The translations under genes were made by a program, and so were the position numbers. This document shows positions 8,649 through 18,476 of a stretch of 64,000 nt of DNA, piece after piece (position 1 is the stretch's first letter; every line of letters begins with the position of its first letter). The notes beneath the pieces were generated by a model. It made no database searches. It worked only from the letters and a program-made list of their open reading frames with translations, and was not told where the DNA came from. The stretch comes from Phormidium tenue FACHB-1052 (GTDB lineage: Bacteria; Cyanobacteriota; Cyanobacteriia; Phormidesmidales; Phormidesmidaceae). The stretch covers positions 186,001 through 250,000 of the forward strand of contig NZ_JACJQN010000005.1 in the NCBI RefSeq assembly GCF_014696675.1, in the 5' to 3' direction.

Positions 8649-9413
8649 CTACAAGGGCTGAATTAGCAGGGGAGGCGACAGGTGGGCCTGGGGCGCGGCG
8701 GCGCTTTCCTTGGTAATGGCCACGGCCCGCACAAGACCGCGATCGCGGCGGTACACGGGCGGCAGATCAATGGGTTGCGACACCTGGCCCTGCTCATTCA
8801 CCGTGAACACGGTGGTGAGAATAGCGTTTTTTTGGTCCACAGTGGCCGCAGCACTGGGGTCTACTACCGTCCACAGTACGTAAACAGTACCAGGCTCCAG
8901 GGGCGGCAGGTTCGCCACCGTGAGGGAGCCCGCCAGGGTATTGGGGTTAATCACCACCTGAGCCTGTCCCGACGACGCACCACCCTCAGGAGAACCCAGG
9001 GCAATGGTCAAGGTTTCGTTCGGCTGGCTGGCCCGCTCAAGCTGTAGCGATCGCCAAAGCATCAGGTTGCTCAAACTGAGGCCAGCAATCAGCACTGCTG
9101 CTGTTGCCCCCCAGATTCGTCCCCAACGCTGAGGCCGCCCCAGAGCCACAACCGAGGCACTCACCGCTTCAGCCCTATCAACCGACTGGGCAGCGGTCTG
9201 TAGTAGAGCCATCCTCAAATGGGCAGGTGGGCTGACAGAATCAGCATCGTAGGCTGTTTCCAGCGCCTGCTGGAGCTGGTCAATATCCTGCTGTAGATCG
9301 GGGTTGGCCGCCAGCAGGTCTGACAGGGTAGCTGACTCTTCGGGGCTAAGGTTGTAGAGAACATAGCCCGCCAGCAGCAGCTGCAATTGTTCTGATGAGA
9401 TCGACCCAGTCAT
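8649..9413 (-). CDS. anti-sigma factor, RskA-like, membrane-anchored
   Basis: A 254-residue protein. The N-terminal 55 residues (LQLLLAGYVLYNLSPEES) look like a zinc-less anti-sigma binding domain, followed by one transmembrane helix (about 100-120; WGATAAVLIAGLSLSNLMLW) and an extracytoplasmic beta-rich RskA-type domain (about 135-254; NTLAGSLTVANLPPLEPG). It lies 4 bp downstream of the ECF sigma gene, so translation is likely coupled and the product should hold that sigma factor at the membrane until released. The releasing signal and protease are unknown. Confidence 0.85.
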   Translation of the reverse strand: MTGSISSEQLQLLLAGYVLYNLSPEESATLSDLLAANPDLQQDIDQLQQALETAYDADSVSPPAHLRMALLQTAAQSVDRAEAVSASVVALGRPQRWGRIWGATAAVLIAGLSLSNLMLWRSLQLERASQPNETLTIALGSPEGGASSGQAQVVINPNTLAGSLTVANLPPLEPGTVYVLWTVVDPSAAATVDQKNAILTTVFTVNEQGQVSQPIDLPPVYRRDRGLVRAVAITKESAAAPQAHLSPPLLIQPL

Positions 9414-9417
9414 AGTG

Positions 9418-10005
9418 CTAGTTACCCCAACGCTCTTGGAGAATTTGTCGTAGCCTCAGCAGGCCTCGACGAGAATGAGTTTTGACGGTGCCCAGGGGGG
9501 TATCGAGCCGTTCGGCAATGGTGGTTTGGGATAGCCCTTCGTAGTAGGCCAGGCGCAAAATCTTTTGCTGACTCTCAGAAAGCTGATCTAGAGCCGTCTG
9601 GATGTCGTGGGCACGCTCAGCTTGGGCTAGAGCCTGCTCTGGGGTGCGGGTCGGGGGTATTACCTGGGCAGACTGAAGGCGTTCCACCGCAGCCCGAGCC
9701 ACTTGGCGCGATCGCAGGCGGTCAATGGCGCGCGATCGCGTCAGTATGGCCAGGAATGTGCGCAACGAGCCTCGTTGGGGGTCATAGGCCGCCAACGGTA
9801 GCTTGACAAAAATGTCTTGGGTCAGGTCTTCGGCGTCCTGGGTGTGGCTCAACACTTTAAGAGCAATGCCGTAGACCAGTCCACCGTGGCGATCGTACAG
9901 AGGGCCAAGGGCGTTAGTTTGCCCCGCCTTTAAAGCCAACCAAAGGTCTGCATCCGTGGGTGCTTCAGTGCCTGTCGAGGTCAGTCGATCAAAATCCATA
10001 TACAT
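9418..10005 (-). CDS. ECF-type RNA polymerase sigma factor
   Basis: A sigma-70 family group 4 factor of about 195 residues with region 2 (DAEDLTQDIFVKLPLAAYDP) and a region 4 helix-turn-helix (LSESQQKILRLAYYEGLSQT). Sigma-3 is absent, as expected for ECF factors. The frame is open to 10122, but the extra 39 residues look non-coding, so the ATG at 10005 (or 9999) is more likely. It sits between a CHRD-domain exported protein gene upstream and its putative anti-sigma gene 4 bp downstream, the arrangement I associate with cyanobacterial SigG-like systems. ECF factors usually activate their own operon, but I could not confirm a promoter. Confidence 0.87.
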   Translation of the reverse strand: MYMDFDRLTSTGTEAPTDADLWLALKAGQTNALGPLYDRHGGLVYGIALKVLSHTQDAEDLTQDIFVKLPLAAYDPQRGSLRTFLAILTRSRAIDRLRSRQVARAAVERLQSAQVIPPTRTPEQALAQAERAHDIQTALDQLSESQQKILRLAYYEGLSQTTIAERLDTPLGTVKTHSRRGLLRLRQILQERWGN

Positions 10006-10152
10006 TGGATGCTCAGACACCAGACCCGTCACGTGACTGGAGGATCGTACCGCAATCATTGCTTTATACAATGCCATGGTTCGGGTGTGCTGCCATCCCG
10101 TTGGGTGGTGACTGAGCGCCACCCAACGGGATATAGAGTATGTAGCGATCGC

Positions 10153-10809
10153 CTAAGCAGGCATTAAAATGCCTCGCAGTTCGCCAGCCCGGTAGCGACT
10201 GGTGTGGAAGTCGATGTACAGCATGCCATTTTGCAGCGCCTGAAGCTGTTCAGGCGTGAGGGTATAGTCGCCCATGGCGCTTCCCCCGCGACCGTTGGCA
10301 TTCATAGTTACCTCTAGGGCGTACTGAAATGGCCCATTTTCGCTAGCGCTACCGCGGTGGACGTGGAACGCCGAGGTGATGTTGGGGTTAGGCGGATCGA
10401 GCGGGTCGGTGGCATAGTCGCGCGGGGCACTGCTCAGCTCACGAAAACTGCCGCGCACCACTAGGCGATTGCCGGACAGGGCCGCCCCAACCACTCCACG
10501 GGCATCGGTCATGACCCCTTTGGGTACAATATTCTGACCGCTGAGCGTGGCTATATAGGTAACGATGGGCTCATTTAAGCCTTGAGCCAGCAGAGGAGCC
10601 GTCGCCGCCGCTAGGTTTGCATCAATCTGTTCTCCTAGGGCAAAGGTGTCGCTGGGGGCACCAGACCAGGGAGTTGCTGCCAGCGCGGGGGTTACCAGCG
10701 GTGCCTGAGCCATCACCCGGCCCAGCATCGGAGAGTACAGTAGCGTTACAAACAGACAGGTAGCTAAGGCAATTAAGCTATTGCGCAGATGCTTTCGTTC
10801 TCTCAACAT
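10153..10809 (-). CDS. exported CHRD-domain protein
   Basis: A 218-residue protein with an N-terminal signal peptide (basic start, hydrophobic residues about 12-30, likely cleavage after VMA near residue 34). The CHRD beta-domain covers about 83-216 (VTYIATLSGQNIVPKGVMTD, then AFHVHRGSASENG and YIDFHTSRYRAGELRGIL). CHRD domains were first seen in chordin, where they contribute to ligand binding; in bacteria they are exported and uncharacterised. It is the first gene of the CHRD/sigma/anti-sigma set, so it could be the main target or sensor partner of the ECF system. That role is inferred from position only. Confidence 0.85.
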   Translation of the reverse strand: MLRERKHLRNSLIALATCLFVTLLYSPMLGRVMAQAPLVTPALAATPWSGAPSDTFALGEQIDANLAAATAPLLAQGLNEPIVTYIATLSGQNIVPKGVMTDARGVVGAALSGNRLVVRGSFRELSSAPRDYATDPLDPPNPNITSAFHVHRGSASENGPFQYALEVTMNANGRGGSAMGDYTLTPEQLQALQNGMLYIDFHTSRYRAGELRGILMPA

Positions 10810-11037
10810 AATGCTTCATTCCACTCAACAAACGGCTAAAAGTCTCTTTGGTGAAGACTCATACCCAGTACGCAGCGCTCTGCCGATTGGATGCAGTAGC
10901 ATAGCGTAAAAACTTAGCTAGCCCGACCAGCAGTGGCGCGACTGCTGAGTTGAGAGCAGTGCCCTGAGCACATTGCCCTGCTTCAGCGTTGACCTACGGT
11001 GTTGCCAAGTACCGCCATTGAGCTAGCTACCACCTGC

Positions 11038-12093
11038 ATGGAAATTACCTGTCAGCCGTTTACTGTTCACAAACGTGTACCGCTCACTATCAGTCGCGGC
11101 ACCACAGCCCAATCGACTAATCTCTGGCTTAAGCTCAGCGCCGAGGGCATAGAAGGCTGGGGAGAAGCGGCTCCTTTTTCTATTGGCACCCACCGACAAA
11201 CATTGGACACATTGCAGGCCGCCATAGTTCACTTGCAGACAACCGTATCGCCCTTCCATCCGTTGGAACGCCAGGCGATTGAGGCCGCTGTTGCCGGGTC
11301 ATCTCTCCCCTCGGCTATCCGCGCCGCCCTCGACGTGGCGCTGTGGGACTGGTGCGGCAAGTTGGTTGGGCAGCCTATTTGGCGACTGCTGGGGCTGGAT
11401 TTAGGGCGCATTCAGCCGACGTCAGTTACCGTGGGCATTTCATCGCCCGAGGCCGCCCGGCAGCGATCGCAGGATTGGCTACAGCAAACCTCCGCTCGCG
11501 CCCTTAAGGTAAAGCTCGGTAGTCCCCAAGGCATTGAAGCCGATCAAGCTATGTTTCAGGCCGTCTATGACCAGATCCCCGCCGCCGTCAGCCTCAGCGT
11601 CGATGCCAATGGTGGCTGGGGCCTGGAGGAAGCCAAACAAATGGCGGATTGGTTAGGCGATCGCTGCGTTACCCACCTAGAGCAACCCCTACCCGTCAGC
11701 CAGGATGTTGATTTGGCCAAGCTCAAGCGAGACTCACCGCTGCCGATTTTTGTAGATGAGAGCTGCTTCAACAGTTCAGACATTCCTCGTCTAGCGAATT
11801 TGGTCGATGGCATTAACATTAAATTGATGAAAGCTGGGGGGCTGACCGAGGCCCTGCGGATGATTCACACCGCGCGGGCTTGCGGCCTTCAGGTGATGTT
11901 CGGCTGCTATTCCGACAGCAGCTTAGCGAATGGGGCTATGGCTCAGCTCTCGCCCTTAGCCGACTATCTCGACCTCGACAGCCACCTCAACCTGCGGGAC
12001 GACCCCTTCAGTGGCCTTACCCTAGCTGACGGACGCCTACTTCCCTCTGCTCACCCAGGACTTGGACTTAGCTATGTACCTCAAGCCCGATAG
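11038..12093 (+). CDS. enolase-superfamily dipeptide epimerase / DgcA-like racemase
   Basis: A 351-residue member of the muconate-lactonising subgroup of the enolase superfamily. Catalytic features are visible: the KxK pair K157/K159 in ALKVKLGS, metal ligands D189 (SVDANGG), E215 (HLEQPLP) and D240 (FVDESCF), and base K262 in INIKLMKAGG. This pattern fits L-Ala-D/L-Glu epimerases, which recycle murein peptides. The gene overlaps the following DUF1611 gene by 20 bp. Proteins of these two families occur together as DgcA/DgcN in a reported D-glutamate catabolic route, so an N-acetyl-D-glutamate racemase is an alternative. The frame extends to a GTG at 10999, but the ATG at 11038 matches the family N-terminus better. 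Confidence 0.85.
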   Translation: MEITCQPFTVHKRVPLTISRGTTAQSTNLWLKLSAEGIEGWGEAAPFSIGTHRQTLDTLQAAIVHLQTTVSPFHPLERQAIEAAVAGSSLPSAIRAALDVALWDWCGKLVGQPIWRLLGLDLGRIQPTSVTVGISSPEAARQRSQDWLQQTSARALKVKLGSPQGIEADQAMFQAVYDQIPAAVSLSVDANGGWGLEEAKQMADWLGDRCVTHLEQPLPVSQDVDLAKLKRDSPLPIFVDESCFNSSDIPRLANLVDGINIKLMKAGGLTEALRMIHTARACGLQVMFGCYSDSSLANGAMAQLSPLADYLDLDSHLNLRDDPFSGLTLADGRLLPSAHPGLGLSYVPQAR

Positions 12094-13117
12094 CCGCATT
12101 GCCCTACTCATGCACGAGGGCACTCAGAGCACCATGGGTAAGACGGGCCTGGCCCTGCTGCGCTTTAGCCAGTCGCCGATTGTGGCGGTGATTGATTATC
12201 AGGCGGCGGGGCGATCGCTCCATGACCTCACTGGCATCGACAAGCCTATCCCCGTAGTCGAATCGCTCACCGAGGCCCTGGCCTACACCCCAGATGTGCT
12301 GGCTATTGGCATTGCTCCCTCTGGTGGCAAGCTGCCCGATGCCTGGTTTCAAGAAATTGAGCAGGCGGTCAAAACAGGGCTGAGTATTGTAAACGGCCTG
12401 CATACACCCATGGCCACCCACCCAGCGCTTCAGCCCTGGCTGAGAGACCACCAGTGGATTTGGGACGTACGCCAGGAACCGGAAGGCCTGACTGTGGGGA
12501 GCGGGCAGGCCAGTCAGCTAAACTGCAAGCGCATTCTGACCGTAGGTACCGATATGTCCGTGGGCAAAATGTCGGCAACCCTAGAGCTGCACCGCGCCTG
12601 CCTCCAGCGCGGGTTGCGATCTAAAGTGATTGCCACGGGCCAAACCAACCTCATGCTGGGGGACGACGGCGTGCCGCTAGATGCCATTCGGGTTGATTAC
12701 GCGTCAGGAGCCGTCGAACAGCAGCTTATGCGCCATGGCCCTCATTACGACTTCGTCTTTGTGGAAGGGCAGGGATCGCTACTCAACCCGGCCTCGACCG
12801 CTACACTGCCTCTGCTGCGAGGCACCCAACCCACCCATCTGGTGCTGGTACACCGAGCTGGGCAGAGCCACATTCACAACTTTCCCCAAGTAAAAATTCC
12901 GGATTTACCCGGCGTAATCGCCCTCTATGAACAGGTCACAACAGCAGCAGGGGCATTTTACCCGGCTAAGGTAGTCGCGATCGCCCTCAACACGGGTCAC
13001 CTCGCCGCAGCTAATGCCGAGGAGGCCATTCAGTCGGTCGAGGCCCAAACACTACTTCCCTGTGCAGACATCTTCCGCACAGGGGCCGACAAACTATTGA
13101 CACCCATCTTGGCCTAA
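12074..13117 (+). CDS. DUF1611 / DgcN-like D-amino acid N-acetyltransferase family
   Basis: A 347-residue protein of the DUF1611 family (AppC-like/DgcN). It has an N-terminal Rossmann-like part and a P-loop-like GTDMSVGKMSATLEL motif (about 158-172), then FVEGQGSLLNPAS (about 230-242). DgcN members have been reported to N-acetylate D-glutamate before racemisation. The ATG at 12074 overlaps the upstream epimerase-type gene by 20 bp, so the two are a translationally coupled operon. An earlier TTG at 12062 is possible but less likely. The stop lies only 8 bp from the stop of infA on the opposite strand. Confidence 0.82.
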   Translation: MYLKPDSRIALLMHEGTQSTMGKTGLALLRFSQSPIVAVIDYQAAGRSLHDLTGIDKPIPVVESLTEALAYTPDVLAIGIAPSGGKLPDAWFQEIEQAVKTGLSIVNGLHTPMATHPALQPWLRDHQWIWDVRQEPEGLTVGSGQASQLNCKRILTVGTDMSVGKMSATLELHRACLQRGLRSKVIATGQTNLMLGDDGVPLDAIRVDYASGAVEQQLMRHGPHYDFVFVEGQGSLLNPASTATLPLLRGTQPTHLVLVHRAGQSHIHNFPQVKIPDLPGVIALYEQVTTAAGAFYPAKVVAIALNTGHLAAANAEEAIQSVEAQTLLPCADIFRTGADKLLTPILA

Positions 13118-13125
13118 TAGTCAGG

Positions 13126-13350
13126 CTACTTCTTGCGAAGACGGTAGGTAATGCGCCCCTTGGTGAGGTCGTAGGGGGTAAGCTCTACCTTGACGCGATC
13201 GCCCGGCAAAATCTTGATGTAATTACGACGAATCTTCCCAGAAATGTGGGCTAATACGTTAAATCCATTATCCAAATCGACCCGAAACATCGCGTTCGGC
13301 AACGATTCAGTAATGGTACCCTCCATTTCAATTAGGTCTTGCTTAGACAA
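13126..13350 (-). CDS. infA: translation initiation factor IF-1
   Basis: A 74-residue single OB-fold protein that binds the 30S A-site during initiation. The sequence after the start ([20 protein letters not shown]) is the standard cyanobacterial IF-1, with [11 protein letters not shown] and the [13 protein letters not shown] core. The frame is open to 13374, but IF-1 starts at SKQDL, so the start should be the TTG at 13350; GGGAGAG lies 8 bases upstream. It is the last gene of the minus-strand ribosomal block. In most cyanobacteria rpmJ follows directly; here rpmJ is 16 kb away on the other strand. Confidence 0.95.
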   Translation of the reverse strand: MSKQDLIEMEGTITESLPNAMFRVDLDNGFNVLAHISGKIRRNYIKILPGDRVKVELTPYDLTKGRITYRLRKK

Positions 13351-13407
13351 GCTGAACTCTCCCTCATTACACAATCAACAGGCTGAACTCTAGCATAACC
13401 CCAGTAA

Positions 13408-13962
13408 CTACTCGAGTACTAGGCGCTTTAGGTCAGCATGAACTACGTCCATGGTTTGATTACCATCTACCGATACCAACTGTTGGCGGTCACGATAAAA
13501 ATCAATTAACGGCTCCGTCTGCTGACGGTATACCTGAAGTCGGTTAAGAATCACTGACTCTTCATCGTCGTCACGTCCCCGCTGCAGCAGGCGGGCAACA
13601 ATCACATCATCCTCGACATCTAGGTTGACCACAAAGTCAACGGGCTGCTCAATCTGGTCAAGCAGTTTCTGCAAAAACTCAGCCTGGGGCACATTGCGAG
13701 GGAAACCATCCAACAGCCACCCTGCTTTAGTGTCATCCTGACCCAACCGCTCCTGGATTAGATCTAAGATAAGCTCATCAGGCACCAGTTCCCCGGCACT
13801 CATGTACTGCTCTGCTTTTTGGCCCAGTTCACTACCCGCCGCCACCGCCGACCGCAGAATATCCCCAGTCGAAATATGAGGAACCTCGCAGTCCTTAGCC
13901 AGTAGCAGAGCTTGAGTGCCCTTGCCCGCCCCCGGCGGACCTAGAAAAATAAGTCGAGTCAC
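13408..13962 (-). CDS. adk: adenylate kinase
   Basis: A 184-residue adenylate kinase (ATP + AMP to 2 ADP) with P-loop [10 protein letters not shown] at residues 8-17, the AMP-binding STGDILR segment, DGFPRN, and a short lid ([11 protein letters not shown]), the short-lid type normal for cyanobacteria. It starts with GTG, sharing one base with the secY stop (TAGTG), so translation is coupled to secY. Position between secY and infA is the ancestral operon order. Confidence 0.95.
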   Translation of the reverse strand: MTRLIFLGPPGAGKGTQALLLAKDCEVPHISTGDILRSAVAAGSELGQKAEQYMSAGELVPDELILDLIQERLGQDDTKAGWLLDGFPRNVPQAEFLQKLLDQIEQPVDFVVNLDVEDDVIVARLLQRGRDDDEESVILNRLQVYRQQTEPLIDFYRDRQQLVSVDGNQTMDVVHADLKRLVLE

Positions 13963-15275
13963 TACTGCTTCACCATCCCTTCGTAGCGTTGTGAGATTAC
14001 GTAGGTCTGAATCTGCTTGGCCGTATCAATGGCAACACCCACCAGGATAAGTAGAGAAGTAGCTCCAAAGCCCCTAAAAGTTTGTACCCGAGTCAAACTT
14101 TCCACTGCACTGGGCACGACCGCCACCATACCGAGAAAGACAGCACCAAGAAAAGTTAACCGATTGAGAATGCGGCTGATGTACTCAGTAGTCGCTTTAC
14201 CAGGGCGAATGCCAGGAATACTAGCCCCCATTTTCTTCAGGTTGCGCGATACATCATCTGGGTTCATTACCAGAGACGAATAGAAGTAGCTGAAAAAGAG
14301 GATAAGAACGAGGTACAGCGAAACATAGAAGAGAGAAGTTGGGTTCAGATAGTTATTCACAAACTGACTGAATCCAGGATTAGTGATGTACTGGGTTAAC
14401 GAAATCGGCAGCACCAGCACAGCAGAGGCGAAAATAATTGGCATGACGCCGCCCTGATTAAGTCGCAGGGGCAAGTAATTGCTCTGCTCTAAATAGAGCT
14501 TGCGGCCTACCTGACGACGAGCAGAAATAATGGGAATGCGGCGAGTCCCCTCCTGCACAAAGACAATGCCCACAATCATGGCCAGAAAGGCTAGCATCAA
14601 AATGATAATGCCGCCCACTAGGCCGCGATCGCCGCTCTGCGCCAACTCAATCGTTTGGCCTAACGACCGTGGCAGGGTCGAGACAATGTTGAGGAAAATC
14701 AGCAGCGAAGCACCGTTGCCGATACCACGCTCAGTGATTAACTCACCCACCCACATCACAAACATTGACCCGGCTGTCAGGGCAATTACCGTCTGGGCCA
14801 CAAACGCAGGGCCAGGAACTTCCGCAAATTGATAGAGCAAGAAGGACGCCAGCAAAGTGCTCTGCAAAATCGCCCAGCCCAGAGCTACGTAGCGAGTGAT
14901 TTGGGAGATCTTGCGACGACCAGCTTCCCCTTCATTCTTTTGCAGATCTTCCAGTTGAGGCAGAGCCGCCGTCAACAGTTGCATGATAATTGAAGCGTTG
15001 ATGAAAGGCAGGATCCCCAGGGCAAAGATACCTAGAGCGGACAGACCGCCCCCCACAAAGATATCTAAGAAGCCTACAAAGCCAGCCAAACTGCCCGACT
15101 GAATGGAAGCACCAAACGCTTGGCGATCAATACCTGGTACCGGAATAAAAATCCCTAGTCTAACTAATACCAGAAGCCCTAGGGTCACCAGCAAACGGCT
15201 TCGCAGGCCAGCGGCCTGGGCCATTTGCATAAATGTCTCCTGCGCGCTTGGATTTTTACCCCGACTTACGACCAT
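13962..15275 (-). CDS. secY: preprotein translocase subunit SecY
   Basis: A 437-residue ten-helix membrane protein, the channel of the Sec translocon in the plasma and thylakoid membranes. Recognisable are the plug region after [25 protein letters not shown] (helix 2), [13 protein letters not shown], and the cytoplasmic loop with GTRRIPI and the [20 protein letters not shown] stretch. The start ATG at 15275 gives the usual N-terminus. It lies between rplO (108 bp upstream) and adk (1-bp overlap). Confidence 0.97.
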   Translation of the reverse strand: MVVSRGKNPSAQETFMQMAQAAGLRSRLLVTLGLLVLVRLGIFIPVPGIDRQAFGASIQSGSLAGFVGFLDIFVGGGLSALGIFALGILPFINASIIMQLLTAALPQLEDLQKNEGEAGRRKISQITRYVALGWAILQSTLLASFLLYQFAEVPGPAFVAQTVIALTAGSMFVMWVGELITERGIGNGASLLIFLNIVSTLPRSLGQTIELAQSGDRGLVGGIIILMLAFLAMIVGIVFVQEGTRRIPIISARRQVGRKLYLEQSNYLPLRLNQGGVMPIIFASAVLVLPISLTQYITNPGFSQFVNNYLNPTSLFYVSLYLVLILFFSYFYSSLVMNPDDVSRNLKKMGASIPGIRPGKATTEYISRILNRLTFLGAVFLGMVAVVPSAVESLTRVQTFRGFGATSLLILVGVAIDTAKQIQTYVISQRYEGMVKQ

Positions 15276-15383
15276 GCATGTACCTCAGGCCTACGTTTAG
15301 CAATACATTGACGGCAATAAGTAACCGCAGAATCTACGGTTACAGTCCCTAACTTTAGTCTAAGGGATGAGCGAGCCATCCCG

Positions 15384-15830
15384 CTATGCGACAACTTCCC
15401 ATGTACCGCCAGCCTGCTCAATTTTCTCTTTAGCAGACTGGGTAAAAGCCGCCGCTCTAACGTTTAGGGCCACACCAATTTCACCATGACCCAGCACCTT
15501 CAAAGGCCCATCATTGGTGGTCAATATACCGGCTTCGAGCAGAGACTCAAGCGAGACGTCAGTCCCTGCTGCCAAGTCAGACAGCCCTTTAACGTTGATA
15601 ATGGTGTATTCCTTCTGATTGACCAGTGGGAAGTGCTTGAGCTTAGGAATGCGACGATAGAGGGGCATTTGGCCACCCTCAAAGCCAGGTCGAGTACCGC
15701 TACCCGAACGAGACTTTTGCCCTCGCATGCCAAAGCCACAGCTCGCGCCCTGGCCAGCAGAAATACCGCGACCGACGCGGCGACGGCGGCGCTTAGAGCC
15801 GACTTGTGGTTGTGCGTCGTTGATTCTCAT
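15384..15830 (-). CDS. rplO: 50S ribosomal protein L15
   Basis: A 148-residue large-subunit protein with the glycine/arginine-rich N-terminus of L15 ([20 protein letters not shown], then GQKSRSG) and the L15 signature region toward the C-terminus ([20 protein letters not shown]). It follows rpsE by 36 bp and precedes secY. rpmD (L30), which separates rpsE and rplO in many other bacteria, is absent, as usual in cyanobacteria. Confidence 0.97.
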   Translation of the reverse strand: MRINDAQPQVGSKRRRRRVGRGISAGQGASCGFGMRGQKSRSGSGTRPGFEGGQMPLYRRIPKLKHFPLVNQKEYTIINVKGLSDLAAGTDVSLESLLEAGILTTNDGPLKVLGHGEIGVALNVRAAAFTQSAKEKIEQAGGTWEVVA

Positions 15831-15866
15831 GGCTGAGGAAAATAAAAACAGCGATACCGAAATGAA

Positions 15867-16388
15867 TTAAATGTACAGGCTTTCAACCGGGATATCCCGT
15901 TCTTCAGCCACGTCAGCAAAGGTGCGCAGAGACGCTAAAGCGTCCGCTGCAGCTCGAGCATTATTAAGGGGGTTGTTAGAGCCTAGCTGCTTGGCTAGGA
16001 CATTCCGTACCCCAGCCAATTCGAGCACCGTGCGTACGGCACCGCCAGCAATCACTCCAGTACCAGGAGCAGCAGGGCGCATAAACACCTTGGCACCACC
16101 GCCAATCCCATTGGAGGGATGAGGAATGGAATAAGAGCGAGTCAGAGGCACATCTACCAGATGTTTTTTGCCATCGGCTACACCCTTCTTCACAGCACCG
16201 ATGACATCGCCGGCCTTACCAACGCCAACGCCAACCTGGCCTTTCTCATTGCCGACAACCACGATGGCACGGAAGCTAAGTTTTTTACCTCCCTTCACCA
16301 CCTTAGTCACACGACGGATTTGGACAACGCGTTCCTGCCAGTCGGTCTTCTTTTCTTTAGTACGCGCTTCTTTGCGACGGTTTGCCAT
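15867..16388 (-). CDS. rpsE: 30S ribosomal protein S5
   Basis: A 173-residue small-subunit protein involved in decoding fidelity. The S5 dsRBD-like N-domain ([35 protein letters not shown]) and the C-domain ([20 protein letters not shown]) are intact. The N-terminus has a short lysine/arginine-rich extension. It lies between rplR and rplO on the minus strand, in standard spc-operon order. Confidence 0.97.
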   Translation of the reverse strand: MANRRKEARTKEKKTDWQERVVQIRRVTKVVKGGKKLSFRAIVVVGNEKGQVGVGVGKAGDVIGAVKKGVADGKKHLVDVPLTRSYSIPHPSNGIGGGAKVFMRPAAPGTGVIAGGAVRTVLELAGVRNVLAKQLGSNNPLNNARAAADALASLRTFADVAEERDIPVESLYI

Positions 16389-16454
16389 GCCTTTCCCCAG
16401 CCTTGTTTACATCAAGCAAAATCAGGTGCTTTCTATCCAACAATCACGCTTGGC

Positions 16455-16814
16455 CTATAGGCTCAAGCCTGCTTCACGGGCTGCCTCAGCCAGAGCCGCT
16501 ACTCGTCCGTGATATAACTTGCCGCCTCGGTCAAAAACAACTTGAGTAATACCAGCCTTCAGCGCACGCTCAGCAATCAATTTGCCGACTACAGTGGCCG
16601 AGTCCTGAGTAGCTCCAGACTCATTCTTCAAAACATCGGGCTCAACCGTCGAGGCCGCAACTAGGGTGTGGTGAGCTGTATCGTCAATGATCTGGGCATA
16701 GATATGCTGATTTGAGCGAAACACGGCCAACCGAGGCCGTTCAGAGGTGCCAAACACGCGGCGGCGAATGCGGACGTGACGGCGACGGGTTAATTCTTTA
16801 CGACTTGCTTTCAT
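16455..16814 (-). CDS. rplR: 50S ribosomal protein L18
   Basis: A 119-residue 5S rRNA-binding protein. It has the basic N-terminus [20 protein letters not shown], the [13 protein letters not shown] strand region and the conserved C-terminus [20 protein letters not shown]. It starts 3 bp after the rplF stop, so coupling is likely. Confidence 0.97.
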   Translation of the reverse strand: MKASRKELTRRRHVRIRRRVFGTSERPRLAVFRSNQHIYAQIIDDTAHHTLVAASTVEPDVLKNESGATQDSATVVGKLIAERALKAGITQVVFDRGGKLYHGRVAALAEAAREAGLSL

Positions 16815-16817
16815 GAC

Positions 16818-17357
16818 TTATTTCTTCCCTGACTTACCGGCCTTACGTCTGACCTGCTCACCGGCATAGCGCACGCCTTTGCCCTTGTAAGGCTCAGGGG
16901 GTCGGCTCGCCCGAATGCTAGCGGCAATGTTGCCTACTAATTCTTTGTCAATGCCACTGATGACAACATTAGTGTTATTTTCGACTACGAACTCAATACC
17001 AGCAGGGGGCTCAAATACGACAGGGTGGCTGTACCCCAAGCTGAGGTTCAAGTTGCGGCCCTGCAACTGTGCTCGGTAACCAATACCTTGAATCTCTAAG
17101 CGCTTTTGGTAGCCATTCGAAACACCCTCAACCATATTAGCTACTAGGGTACGGCAAAGGCCGTGACGCTCGCGGGCTAGGCGAGAATCGTCTTTGCGGT
17201 TGACCAGAACAGTTTCACCATCCTGAACCACCATTACTCCACTGGGCAGGGTGCGAGACAACTCGCCCTTTGGCCCTTTAACCTGAATGTCCTGACCGTC
17301 AATTACGATTGACACTTTAGCCGGGACTGGGATTGGCCGTTTGCCAATACGTGACAT
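16818..17357 (-). CDS. rplF: 50S ribosomal protein L6
   Basis: A 179-residue protein with the two L6 domains: N-terminal [16 protein letters not shown] and the C-terminal signature [20 protein letters not shown]. It binds near the factor-binding site of the 50S subunit. Genes on both sides (rpsH, rplR) are in standard order. rpsN (S14), found before rpsH in many bacteria, is absent from this cluster, as in other cyanobacteria. Confidence 0.97.
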   Translation of the reverse strand: MSRIGKRPIPVPAKVSIVIDGQDIQVKGPKGELSRTLPSGVMVVQDGETVLVNRKDDSRLARERHGLCRTLVANMVEGVSNGYQKRLEIQGIGYRAQLQGRNLNLSLGYSHPVVFEPPAGIEFVVENNTNVVISGIDKELVGNIAASIRASRPPEPYKGKGVRYAGEQVRRKAGKSGKK

Positions 17358-17438
17358 GATGCAAAACTCCTAAATCCTTAGCACTCGATAACGCCCTTGA
17401 TGACTAGCCGTTAGCTAACAACATTGCTGTTCAGCTAC

Positions 17439-17840
17439 CTACCAGACATAGCAAAGCACTTCGCCACCAATACCCTGACGACGGGCATCGCGGTCAGTCA
17501 TGATTCCGCTAGAGGTAGAAACAATTGCAATGCCAATACCCCCCAGCACCCGAGGTAGCTCTTTTCGGTTGGAATACACGCGCAAACCGGGCTTGCTAAC
17601 GCGAGTAAGGTTGCGAATGATGGGCTGACGAGTCTTGCCCTTGTACTTGAGGGCGACCACCAGTTGAGGACGCTCTTCGACAGTAGTTTCAGAGAAATCC
17701 GTGATGAACCCTTCTTCCTTGAGCACCTTTGCAATACTCCGGGTCATCCGGGTAGAAGGAATACCTACAGTTTGGTGCCGCGCCAGATTCGCATTTCTGA
17801 TGCGAGTCAACATATCCGCAATTGTGTCGTTAGCAGCCAT
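17439..17840 (-). CDS. rpsH: 30S ribosomal protein S8
   Basis: A 133-residue 16S rRNA-binding protein that helps organise the central domain. The N-terminus [19 protein letters not shown] and C-terminal signature [20 protein letters not shown] are complete. S8 regulates the spc operon in E. coli; I see no matching target here. The gene lies 26 bp after rplE and 81 bp before rplF. Confidence 0.97.
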   Translation of the reverse strand: MAANDTIADMLTRIRNANLARHQTVGIPSTRMTRSIAKVLKEEGFITDFSETTVEERPQLVVALKYKGKTRQPIIRNLTRVSKPGLRVYSNRKELPRVLGGIGIAIVSTSSGIMTDRDARRQGIGGEVLCYVW

Positions 17841-17866
17841 AGTTCTAGTACGCGTATAAACCTGTG

Positions 17867-18412
17867 TTAGTTGTCACGGAACGGCATACCCAATTCCTTG
17901 AGTAGCGCTCGGCCTTCTTCATCAGTGCTGGCGGTAGTCACGATGGTGATATCCATACCGCGAATTTGATCGATGCTGTCGTAGCTAATTTCAGGAAAAA
18001 TTAACTGCTCTCGCAGACCCAAGGTGTAGTTGCCACGTCCGTCGAAGCTCTTGGGGCTAATGCCGCGAAAGTCACGAATGCGGGGCAGGGTCAGGTTGAT
18101 GAGGCGATTTAGGAAGGCGTACATGCGGTCAGAACGTAGGGTGACCATCATCCCCACGGGCATGCCTTGACGAATTTTGAACCCTGCGATCGCCTTTTTG
18201 GCGCGGGTTACCACCGGACGCTGACCGGTGATTAAAGCCAGTTCGCTCAGAGAAGACTCCAGCGCTTTGGCATTCTGAGACGCTTCACCCAGGCCCCGGT
18301 TGACGGTCACCTTGACCACCTTGGGCACTTGATGGATGTTGTCGTACTTAAACTGTTCCATCAGTTTAGGTACAACGGTGTCTTTATATATGGTCTTTAA
18401 CTGGTCGGTCAT
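17867..18412 (-). CDS. rplE: 50S ribosomal protein L5
   Basis: A 181-residue protein that binds 5S rRNA. It has [20 protein letters not shown] near the N-terminus, the [20 protein letters not shown] signature, and the [21 protein letters not shown]-terminal part. It lies 64 bp downstream of rplX and 26 bp upstream of rpsH. Confidence 0.97.
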   Translation of the reverse strand: MTDQLKTIYKDTVVPKLMEQFKYDNIHQVPKVVKVTVNRGLGEASQNAKALESSLSELALITGQRPVVTRAKKAIAGFKIRQGMPVGMMVTLRSDRMYAFLNRLINLTLPRIRDFRGISPKSFDGRGNYTLGLREQLIFPEISYDSIDQIRGMDITIVTTASTDEEGRALLKELGMPFRDN

Positions 18413-18476
18413 GGGTCGTTTCTATCGCTTTCCTGGGCTTGGTCAGGACTAGAGGATGGGCGTAAGACTAAAAACC

